The notes under the pieces are model-generated. The model had not been told where the DNA came from, ran no database searches, and saw only the letters and a list, made by a program, of their open reading frames with translations. Positions 31,381 to 39,309 of a stretch of DNA of 64,000 bases are shown here, piece after piece. Each line of letters opens with the position of its first letter. Within the stretch, counting starts at the first letter, position 1. The position numbers and the translations under genes are program-made. Origin of the DNA: Closterium sp. Naga37s-1 (Eukaryota > Streptophyta > Zygnematophyceae > Desmidiales > Closteriaceae); contig CANJKZ010000139.1 in NCBI GenBank assembly GCA_947471745.1, forward strand, positions 1,502,501-1,566,500. Reading direction: 5' to 3'.

Positions 31381-31917
31381 TCAGCCAATCGCCTCAAAGA
31401 CACTTGAGATAACATCGTTCGATACCAGAAACCCCTCAGGATCAGTCAGTCGCATTCTAAGGCTTTGCCACCTCACCTCCTCCTCACCACCACCACCAAC
31501 AACACCCTCACCAGTTCTACCCTCAATCGCTCTTCCTACGAGAGGGCCTTCCACCCCCTCCCTCGCTCCCTCTCCACTCTCCCTCACACCACCAACTCCC
31601 ACCCCTCCTACACCCTCCTTCTCCTGAGTGACCATCTCATCGCACTGCTGCTCCAGTGCTCTCAAGTCTGTCTTCTCTCTTCCCATAACCTCCATTCTTC
31701 CATCTGGCATTGCTTGGACTAATTCCACCAATCCCGTCTCGACAAATTTCAGCAGCGCTTTCCCCACCGCCGCTGCCGCCTCCGCACCGAACCTACCCGC
31801 CAGCTCCGGCATTCCCAAGCCTTCCCCGAGCCTAAGCCCGAGCATGACCGTATCTAGAAGCTCCTCTTCTCTGGAATCCTCCGGCCAATCAATCAACCCG
31901 TTTGGGACCAAGGAGCA
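31381..31917 (-). pseudogene. 3' exon of a HemW/HemN-like radical SAM gene
   Basis: A host-type, non-transposon reading frame ending in TGA. It encodes DWPEDSREEELLDTVMLGLR, then LRLGEGLGMPELAGRFG and a C-terminal LRMRLTDPEGFLVSNDVISS..., which resembles the HemN/HemW C-terminal domain (glycine-rich 'LGLRL.EGL' helix and the final 'L.LT..G.LVSN.VI' strand). HemW is a haem chaperone and HemN an oxygen-independent coproporphyrinogen oxidase; the radical SAM core would be upstream but is replaced by F at about 31918. A low-complexity Gly/Glu/Val insert (about residues 95-135) separates the two conserved parts. Only the last exon is here, so the call rests on the domain tail. Confidence 0.55.
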
Positions 31918-32315
31918 CTCAAAAGAGCAGTGCCTCCAGCAGCTCCAGCACCAGCAGCACCTCCAGCAGCTCCAGCAGCACCAGCACCAGCAGCAGCAGC
32001 AGCACCAGCAGCACCTCCAGCAGCACCAGCAGCACCGCCAGCAGCAGCAGTACCTCCAGCAGCTCCAGCACCAGCAGCACCTCCAGCAGCTCCAGCAGCA
32101 CCAGCACCAGCAGTACCTCCAGCAGCGCCAGCAGCACCGCCAGCAGCAGCAGTGCCTCCAGCAGCTCCAGCAGCAGCAGCACCTCCAGCAGCTCCAGCAC
32201 CAGCAGCACTAGCACCAGCACCAGCTCCAGCTCCAGGGTCCGCGACACTAGTAGCGCCACTCCGGAGACTGCAGCGCCGAGCGTACCACTCTCGGAGCCG
32301 CTGGGGAGAGGGCGG
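31918..32315 (-). pseudogene. Integrase-RT linker of F, Gly/Ala-rich, truncated
   Basis: In frame after the TAG 32316-32318 it reads a further REWYARRCSLRSG module, then Gly/Ala repeats from ctg/gag/gtg triplets to about 31930, where the HemW-like exon begins. The corresponding part of B continues into RT; in F the RT half now lies at 13785-15974 (G). Confidence 0.7.
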
Positions 32316-35300
32316 CTACCGCCTAGGAGGGGAAGCACGAGCACCAGCTCCAGCAGCACCCCTAGCTCCAGAAGCGCCCCTCCTGAGGCTGCAGTACTGT
32401 AAGTACCACTCACGCAGCTGCTGTGAGGAGGGAGCGCCTCCAGGTGTAGCACGCTCAGTCGCAGCACCCTCTGGCTCAGTACCCTCAGACGTAGCACTCC
32501 CAGGCTCAGCACCCCCAGACTCAGCACCCCCAGACTCAGCACCCGCAGGCTCCGCACCCCCAGGCTCAGCACCCCCAGACTCCGCAACCCCAGGCTCCGC
32601 ACCCCCAGGCTCAGTACCCCCAAGCTCCGCACCCCCAGGCTCCGCACGCTCAGGCTCAGCACCCCTAGCAGGACGAGAGTCGATAGCTACCTCGACAGGC
32701 TCAACCGGGTCTACCTGGGACACACCTGAGGGAGCGGCACCCTGAGGGGGGAGGGGGTCTACCACAGCAGCACCTGGCGCGAGGAAGAGAGGCGGGGGGG
32801 GGAGCAGGGCAGTGCGGTAGGGGAAGAGGCGGTAGTAGGGCACCGACTCGTCGAAAGTGACGTCCTGAGAGGGCAGGACACGGCGCAAGGTGGCGTGGTA
32901 AAACTGCCAACCAGACGCGTCCGGGACAAAGCCAAGGAAGACACAAGGAACAGCGCAGGAGGAGAGCTTGTCCGCGGACGTATCGCGAACAAAAGCTCGA
33001 GATCCCCAGACCCGAAAACGCGACGCATTGCCAACCTCTCCCGTCCAACGCAGTGTCGGTGAAGTCTCCGGAACGGAGACACGGGGCCAGAGGTTGAGCT
33101 GATGCGCAGCGTATCGGACCGCAAACGGCCACAGAAAGTGGGGGGAAGCCGCATGGATCAAGGAGGTACGAGCGACCTCCATGACCAAGCCAATGCGGCG
33201 CTCAGCAACCCCATTCTGCTGTGGAGAGGCCGGAAGCGTGAACGACTGCTCAATGCCCTCCCCCTGACAGAAGGCCCTCAAGAGGTCGGAGGAAAACTCC
33301 CCACCTCTGTCAGAGTGCAGACGCAGAACAGGAAAGTCCGAGTGGAACCTCTCGCTGAGCTGGAGACGGGCAGCGCGGATCCAAGGGATCAAAACATCAG
33401 GGACTTCACCCTTGGTGCGCAAGGGGAAGACCGTGGTGTAGCGCGAGTAGTCGTCAACAACTATCAAGAAGTACCTCTCGTGACCCTGTCCACGAACGCG
33501 GGCTGGGCCCCACACGTCTATGTGGAGCGTCTGCAGGGGAGCAGTCGTCGGGGGAAACGAGGAGGAGTGAGGAGCGGCGCGCTGCCGCCCCTCGACACAG
33601 GGAAGACAGGGAGGAGCAGGCGAGGGTGGGAGGGGAGGTAGAACCCTGGGAAGACCAGAGACAAGGTACCGTTTGTGCATGCCACGAAGGCGCTGCACGG
33701 ACGGGTGACCAAGGCGGTGGTGCCAGAGGACGGTCTCGTGCGCCAGAGAGCGACACGAGCAGGGGGCCGACAGCTGACCTGACGCAGACGCAGACGCAGC
33801 TACCTGAGGGGACTCAGTGGTCAGTGTGTACAGGTCCGACCCCGGCTGCCGAGTGAAGGTAGCCAGGTGACGGCCCGTCCGAGCACACGTGCAGTGTGTC
33901 ACGCGCTCGTAGGCAGGGGTGAACTGGTGGTCACCCCTGTCCTGGAGCGCACAACCCGCCACCAAGTTCGTAGAGAACGAGGGGAGGTGGAGACCTGACA
34001 GTGTGCCCGACGGAACCGCAGGACAAGGGAGGACAGTGGAGGAGGTCGCAATGACCGGACCCCCAGAGGGGTCAGCGAGGGAAACAGCAACTGGCCGAGC
34101 AAGCTGCTCAAGGGCAGTGCGGTCACGAAAGAAACAGCGAGAAGCATCTGAGTCCAGTGTGAAGGTGTGCAGTGCCTCAGTAGACTCAGTTCCAGAGGGC
34201 GCAGACTCACAAGCACCTAGAGCAGCAGCCTCACCAGCACCTGGGGCAGCAGACACGCGAGCACCTGGAGCGGCAGCCTCACCAGCACCTAGGGCAACAG
34301 ACGCGCTAGCACCTAGAGCGGCAGCCACACGGGTCCGAATGCCCGGATCGGGCGGAACACGCAGGTACTGGGCACTCTCTCCACTAGTAGACAACACATA
34401 CATGGCACCAAGAATAGCATCAAAGTCAAGAGCATAGATATCAATGTTCTTCCTCATCAGATCAGCCCAGCGGGGCAGCTCAGTGGCACCAGGAAACTGA
34501 GTGCGCCAGGCATCGTCAAGGCGGGAGAAGCAGCGCTGCGTGGTGTGCGCCCTCCCACACGTCTGGCCAGTGCGGTCACCAGTGCGGATGACGTACGTGC
34601 AGCTAAGGCCACCCCCCCCCCCGTGCTGAGAGTACCACTCACGAAGCTCCTGGGACGACGGAGTCTGCTGTTGGCTCTGGCCACCGCCAGCGCCTCCACG
34701 ACCTCCACCTCCGCCGCCACCACCGCGACCACCACCGCCCCTGCCGCCACCGCGTCCACTGCCACCACCACCACCGCCCCCACCCCGGCCACCTCCTCCG
34801 CCGCTGCCGCCACCACCCCCACTGCTGCCACTAGCCCCTCCAGCCCCGCCACCAACCCCACCGCCGCCACCGCCCCCACCACCGCCTTCCCCGCCGTCAC
34901 CTCCACCTCCCTTGCCCCCTTTGCCCTTGCCGCTGCGGCGCCAACTCGGAGCGGACGCAGTCCCGACCTGCTCAGTACCAACGAGGTCGACAGCAGCAGC
35001 AGAGGCGACAGAGGGGAGAAGGGGGGAAGGGGAACACCCCTCGAAGAAAGGGGTGCGGGGGTCGCCACGAGAGGCACCTACAGCGACTATGCTAGTCTCG
35101 GCTGCAAGCAGTTCCTTCTCGAGCAGATCAACGGTGAGCTCAGTGGGGCAGCGAGCGAGGAAGTGGTCCCTGACCGCACGAAGAGAGTCTGGGAGACGGG
35201 TGACCAGGTGGTAGAGAGTGAGCCACAGCGGGGGGGGGTTCTTGGCAAGGAACTCAGCGGGCATAGCGGCACGGAAGCGGGCCTCACTAGTGCGGAGGTG

Positions 35301-35699
35301 CGTGATAAGGTCAGCGACTGTGGAGAAAGCGGACAGGTCGGGGAACAGGTAGGGGAGCGAGAGACGGCCTAGCGCAGCAGAGGCAGGTGAGGAGTAGCGT
35401 GCAACTACAGCAGTGTACAGTGCCTGCGCAGTTTTGTGCTGGCCAAAGTGCTCGCGCTCATCTATCGGCAGGGAGTTGCGAATAGCGAAGCGAGCGTGGG
35501 CGTCACGAGTCTGCCACTGTGAGCGAGCAGTACTGTCAGCAGTAGTAGCAGGGGCAGCAGCGAGTCCTAGTGCGTGATCGTACAGTGAGATATCCTCCTT
35601 GGCAGTGAGCTGGAGGAACAGGTGCAAGTCATCTAGCCAGGTTTCAAACTTCAGCGGGCGGCCCTCAGCATCGAAAGCGAGCACAGTAGGGCTAGCCAT
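32316..35699 (-). CDS. Gag-protease-integrase polyprotein of element F
   Basis: 1127 codons from ATG 35697-35699 (MASPTVLAFDAEGRP). Capsid-like Gag about residues 1-220; a Gly-rich tract about 265-345; an LREWY module; zinc motif C-x13-C-x3-H-x4-C (CTYVIR...QTCGRAHTTQRC); protease motif LDSDAS, where Gly of DSG is replaced by Asp; pre-integrase LWHHRLGHPS...CLPCVEGRQRAAP; integrase with D (LHIDVWGP), D (LHSDRGGEF), E (GVAERRIG); then a linker of GAEPGG-type repeats and a second LREWY module. It ends at TAG (GAG in the B counterpart). The damaged protease motif would block polyprotein maturation. Confidence 0.9.
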   Translation of the reverse strand: MASPTVLAFDAEGRPLKFETWLDDLHLFLQLTAKEDISLYDHALGLAAAPATTADSTARSQWQTRDAHARFAIRNSLPIDEREHFGQHKTAQALYTAVVARYSSPASAALGRLSLPYLFPDLSAFSTVADLITHLRTSEARFRAAMPAEFLAKNPPPLWLTLYHLVTRLPDSLRAVRDHFLARCPTELTVDLLEKELLAAETSIVAVGASRGDPRTPFFEGCSPSPLLPSVASAAAVDLVGTEQVGTASAPSWRRSGKGKGGKGGGGDGGEGGGGGGGGGGVGGGAGGASGSSGGGGGSGGGGGRGGGGGGGGSGRGGGRGGGGRGGGGGGGGRGGAGGGQSQQQTPSSQELREWYSQHGGGGGLSCTYVIRTGDRTGQTCGRAHTTQRCFSRLDDAWRTQFPGATELPRWADLMRKNIDIYALDFDAILGAMYVLSTSGESAQYLRVPPDPGIRTRVAAALGASASVALGAGEAAAPGARVSAAPGAGEAAALGACESAPSGTESTEALHTFTLDSDASRCFFRDRTALEQLARPVAVSLADPSGGPVIATSSTVLPCPAVPSGTLSGLHLPSFSTNLVAGCALQDRGDHQFTPAYERVTHCTCARTGRHLATFTRQPGSDLYTLTTESPQVAASASASGQLSAPCSCRSLAHETVLWHHRLGHPSVQRLRGMHKRYLVSGLPRVLPPLPPSPAPPCLPCVEGRQRAAPHSSSFPPTTAPLQTLHIDVWGPARVRGQGHERYFLIVVDDYSRYTTVFPLRTKGEVPDVLIPWIRAARLQLSERFHSDFPVLRLHSDRGGEFSSDLLRAFCQGEGIEQSFTLPASPQQNGVAERRIGLVMEVARTSLIHAASPHFLWPFAVRYAAHQLNLWPRVSVPETSPTLRWTGEVGNASRFRVWGSRAFVRDTSADKLSSCAVPCVFLGFVPDASGWQFYHATLRRVLPSQDVTFDESVPYYRLFPYRTALLPPPPLFLAPGAAVVDPLPPQGAAPSGVSQVDPVEPVEVAIDSRPARGAEPERAEPGGAELGGTEPGGAEPGVAESGGAEPGGAEPAGAESGGAESGGAEPGSATSEGTEPEGAATERATPGGAPSSQQLREWYLQYCSLRRGASGARGAAGAGARASPPRR

Positions 35700-35729
35700 A
35701 GTTGTAGGAGGAGCAGTAGCAGCAGTAAC

Positions 35730-36405
35730 ATTGACAGTAGTAGCGGCGCGGCTCGGTAGGGCGGCGCGGCTCGGTAGGGCGGCTCGGTAGGGCGGCGCGG
35801 CTCGGGCGACGCGATTCGGTGGGGCGGCTCGGCTCGGCTAGGCGGTGGCTACTCGAGGTGGGGCACGCGAGGGCGTGCAGGGCAGAGCGGGGCCGGTCCG
35901 CGCGGGGCACGAGATGGCGGGCTAGCGGGGCGGGGCCTGGTCGCACGTGGCACGCAAGGGCGGGCTAGCGGGGCGGGGCCTGGTCGCACGGGGCACGCAA
36001 GGGCGGGCTAGCGGGGCGGGGCCGGTACGCGAGGGGCACGCAAGGGCGCGCGGGTGGGTGTGGGCCGGTCGCTCGGGGCACGCAAGGGCGCGCGGGTAGG
36101 CGGGGCCGGTTCGTAAGGAGCGCGCACGGGCGCGTGGGGCAGCTGGCGCTCAGGGCCGCACGAGGCACGCAAGGGCGCGCGCGGGGCAAGCTACGCGCGT
36201 GGGGCTGCGCGGGTCGCACGCGAGGGCGTGTGAGGAGGGCGGGGCCGATCGCATGGGGCACGCTAGGGCGTGCGGACTGGGCGGGGCCGATCGCTAGAGG
36301 CACGCTAGGGCGCGCGACAGTGAGGGTGAGAGGAGGGCGCTCGAGGGCGCGACTAGGCGAGGCGCGCTAGGGCGCGACTAAGCGGAAACGGTGGGCCCTA
36401 TCGTT
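35730..36405 (-). repeat. Leader repeats of F
   Basis: GC-rich degenerate units of about 40-60 bp with 'ggggcacgcaagggcgcgcgggt' and 'gctcggtagggcggc'. It lies between the primer-binding site and the gag ATG. No gene; open frames on both strands are Arg/Pro/Ala artefacts. Confidence 0.8.
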
Positions 36406-36409
36406 CGGT

Positions 36410-36439
36410 CCTAGGTTACGACCTAGGCTCGTAATACCA
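36410..36439 (-). promoter_or_regulatory. Primer-binding site and adjacent hairpin of F
   Basis: On the minus strand TGGTATTACGAGC (36427-36439) follows the 5' LTR, an initiator-Met-like site, and is followed by CCTAGGT-CGTA-ACCTAGG (36410-36427), a 7-bp stem with a 4-nt loop. B has the same stem with another loop. Confidence 0.75.
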
Positions 36440-36579
36440 TGTTAGAATCTAAGAATGAATGAGAATGATGAACTAGAAAGAGAAGGGGGATACAAGTACC
36501 AAACCCTAGAGTAGTGTACCCCCTAGAAGGCTAACCCACTATAGCCTACACAACTATAACATATATATAATGTTTGACA
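36440..36579 (-). repeat. 5' LTR of F
   Basis: 140 bp, TGTCAAACATTATATATATG...AGATTCTAACA on the minus strand. Its right side abuts the resumed J LTR (CCATCTTG). Confidence 0.88.
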
Positions 36580-36645
36580 CCATCTTGCTCGGTTCCTAGA
36601 ACCCTAAACTTCTATGGTTCCTAAGCTTTAGCTCGCGTTTTGACA
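36580..36645 (+). repeat. 3' LTR of J, right part
   Basis: 66 bp matching 12651-12717 (ccctaaacttctatggttcc...), ending TTTTGACA. With 13582-13744 it rebuilds a full 229-bp LTR, which proves that the 22.8 kb between is an insertion. Confidence 0.85.
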
Positions 36646-36663
36646 AACTTTTGCTCATCTTCT

Positions 36664-37639
36664 TGTCAACGGGAGTTGTGTGTTGGCCCCTTCCTCGCTT
36701 GGGCGGAGCCGACTTCGTGGTCGGGTGAGAGGGGAGCAGCCGACCTGCAGCAGTGGGCGAGCTGGTTGACGAGGAGGTTGACCTGCACGGGGGCCATTGC
36801 ACGGGCGCCGACTTCAGGGTGGCGCCGACTTTAGGGAGGTCGACCTGAGAAGTCCACCTGCGGAGGGCGTCGACTTGGTGACGCCAACTTGGGGCAGCCG
36901 AATTGGGTGGACGGCGGACAACTGCGCTGGTCGACATGGAGCTGGTCGACCAGGAGTGACGTCGACCTAGAGCTGGTCGACCAGGGGTGTGGTTGACCTG
37001 GTGAGGTCGACTAGGGGTGGTCGTCGACTTGGGAGGTCGACGGGCACATACAGGAGCAGCTGGTCGACGTGGTTGTCTGGTCGACCAGGTTACCTGGGTG
37101 ACGAGGTTCTGCGAAGGGGTGCGACGGTCGCCCAGGCAATGTTTGCGAGACCGACCTCTGCGGTGGTATCCCGAGGTCGACGTGGCGGATCAGGCGCAGT
37201 CGTCAGCACGAGGACGTTTTGGTGTGTGCGCTGTGCAGGTGACGAGGCATAGCACGCCAATCACCTACGAGCACCTGCGAAGTAGGTGCGCTGCTATTCT
37301 GCGGGAGCAACGCTGGCACGCCGTCAACCTGCAGCGTTGGCACGCCGTCGACTTTGCACTGCTGGAGCGCGGTCGACCAAGTCGTGCTGGAACGCGGTCG
37401 ACCGTGCTGCGCTGGCAGTCGACCTGCTTGCACGCTAGCACTGATGTAGTCTCGTCTTGCCAACTTCCTTGTACCATTGTTGTCAACTTTTCTCTAGTGA
37501 AACTCTTGCCAAATTGCCCCGTGAACTAGCAAGCAGTGTGTGCACTAGGAAAACGACTAAGGACCAACGAACGCAGAGATCACACAAGCACCCGTGCCTA
37601 GCCCGTAGTCTAGCTCCCGTTGTAGTAGTTATCTCCGCA
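36664..37639 (+). repeat. Solo LTR K, related to the LTR of A
   Basis: 976 bp, TGTCAACGGG...TATCTCCGCA, flanked by the 5-bp duplication CTTCT (36659-36663 and 37640-37644). It is GTCGAC-rich and alignable to the A LTR read from its other end (gtgttggcccc...cgcttgggc), so it is the same family in opposite orientation and more diverged. No internal region is present, consistent with LTR-LTR recombination. Confidence 0.88.
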
Positions 37640-38171
37640 CTTCTTTTATTCACATTGTTCGTTCAACAATTCATCAAGCTTATTTACCTTTTGCTTAAAG
37701 TTCTTTTCTTTACATGACTTTTTACTCTTAACAAAATCCTATTTCAAAGTTCTCTTTATTGGCTCTTTGCTTTGTTTTTACCCTCACGTTTTAAGTCCTT
37801 TCTTTCTTTGCATTCAATATTTACCCTTTCTTATCCCTTACTTCAATTTCAAGGTGGTATCAGAGCTCGAGTCCATTCTCAACCCTTCATTTTGAGGATC
37901 TCAACTTTTGCGCATCTTGTTTAGCCCTTTTTTTTAAACATTGTTGTTAGCCATTAGTGGCTTTCTTGCACTTCGTCGTGTGCCCCATTCGTGGGATTTT
38001 TTTTTTCTGTGTTTCCTTTTCTCTTTTCATTGTGTGTGATTGTGTGTGTACAGTGTGTTTGTGTGTGTATTGTGTATTTGAGTGTGTATTGTGTGTTTGT
38101 TTTGTTTGTCTATATCATTCTTCTCTAATGCGAGGTTGCTTTATTATTTTCAAACATTTTGATCAATCAAC
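37640..38171 (+). other. 5' region of element C: LTR end, primer-binding site, leader
   Basis: T-rich sequence without a gene. TGGTATCAGAGC at 37855-37866 is a perfect plant-type initiator-Met primer-binding site, so the sequence before it should be the end of a 5' LTR. Its start cannot be fixed because J and K interrupt it. The LTR at 42404 is not visibly the same sequence, so gag and pol of C may come from two elements. Confidence 0.5.
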
Positions 38172-39100
38172 ATGGATGAAGAGGACTCAAGTGCTCCAAC
38201 GGGATCAACTTCACCTGCTGTCACTACCAAATCTTCAAATGAGTCAGCACCTCCTACGATGAACACATCATCTCCATCCACACCACTGACTACATCCACT
38301 TTTACCTCCTTTTTAGTTCCAAATTTGGAACTTCCGCGTTTCAATGGCAAGGGCTTCACATCTTGGTGTACCCGTTTCCAACAAGCTGCCACCATTCTTG
38401 ATTTGTGGGGCATCTACACCAGGCAAGTTTACCCCCCTTCAACTGCTTCACCTGCTCAAGAACAGAGGAACTGGATCAAGAAAAATGTTGAAGCTTATCT
38501 TTATCTTCTCTCTTCCATTCAATATCCCTACTCTTAACCCCTCCTCCTCGTATCCTCTCAAAAGGACAGCGCGAGAGCCGCTTGGGAGCAACTCAAACGT
38601 CTTCATCAACCTGTTTCCCAAGGTTCTGAGGCAGAAGTTTGGAACAAGGTCGTCTCACTTCGCATGAGGGATAATGAGTCCATTCCTGAATATTCGCAAC
38701 GTGGTGAAATGGCTCTTTACGAAGCTACACTTCTCGACATTGAAGCTCCGGAATCCCCCTTCATCACCATTCTTTTTGCTGGACTCTAATCTGCTTGGAG
38801 CACAATGAGAAGCACCATCCAAGCTTTTTTCTGAGGAGACAAATATCAAAGATTTCATCTTCAACACACTCATCACTGGACACCAGACAAGAGAACTTGC
38901 AAAGCTTCAAAGGGACCTTGGACCAACATGGAGTAGAATGACAAGTGCCAACTATTGTCCTCAACAAGGATTTCAACAACAAATTAAGTTTCAGCAGAAT
39001 ATGTCTCTTCCTACCCAAGCAAACTCTCTTCTTGGGCAACCCACGCCCAATCACATTTCTCAGCTTGCATCATACTTCAATCAAGCCAAAATCAAGATAA
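38172..39100 (+). pseudogene. Decayed copia gag of element C
   Basis: Starts MDEEDSSAPTG and contains the capsid signature LPRFNGKGFTSWCTRFQQA. A TAA at about 38535 and further stops and shifts follow; traces continue in other frames (NESIPEYSQRGEMALYEATL, LQRDLGPTWSRM). A broken zinc-knuckle trace (CHFCHK) appears only after 39310. Non-functional. Confidence 0.7.
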
Positions 39101-39108
39101 CAATGTGT

Positions 39109-39309
39109 GTGAGAGTACAGCAGCTACGCTTACCCGTATTTACTTTACCTTGCATTATCTTGCTTATTTAGATTTTATTGTGCTTGTTTATGCTTGTTTG
39201 TTTAGAATCGTTGCTCTACTATATTTACTATAATTGTGCCTATATATAACCACATAATTGTTCCCAGGATTCAATATTAAATTATGAACTCGATCCTTCG
39301 ATCCTCACA
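39109..39309. repeat. Candidate solo LTR inside C gag
   Basis: An AT-rich 201-bp block with inverted ends TGTGAG...CTCACA that interrupts the gag between the capsid and the zinc-knuckle trace. I could not find a target duplication, so an intron-like or rearranged segment is also possible. Confidence 0.3.

Larger units (their letters stand above)
13745..36579 (-). mobile_element. Copia element F/G, split in two halves
   Basis: 5' half at 31918-36579 (LTR 36440-36579, leader, gag-protease-integrase). 3' half at 13785-15974 (RT, RNase H, 3' LTR), duplicated at 18978-21167. The two LTRs agree over 124 bp with one difference, so they belong to one recent element. It sits in the J 3' LTR. The U5 end of the left LTR is replaced by about 40 bp of unrelated sequence (13745-13784) and no target duplication is visible. 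P interrupts the RT linker, and 28745-31917 is foreign DNA between the halves. Confidence 0.75.
12488..36645 (+). mobile_element. Small non-coding LTR element J, split by a 22.8-kb nest
   Basis: 5' LTR 12488-12717 (230 bp), primer-binding-like TGCTATCAGAGC at 12718, an 864-bp GC-rich interior without recognisable domains, purine tract TATGGGGGCG, and a 3' LTR in two pieces (13582-13744 and 36580-36645) that together match the 5' LTR. Flanks AACCT (12483-12487) and AACTT (36646-36650) look like a target duplication with one change. J is a non-autonomous element that would need enzymes from a relative. Everything from 13745 to 36579 is later insertion. Confidence 0.8.
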
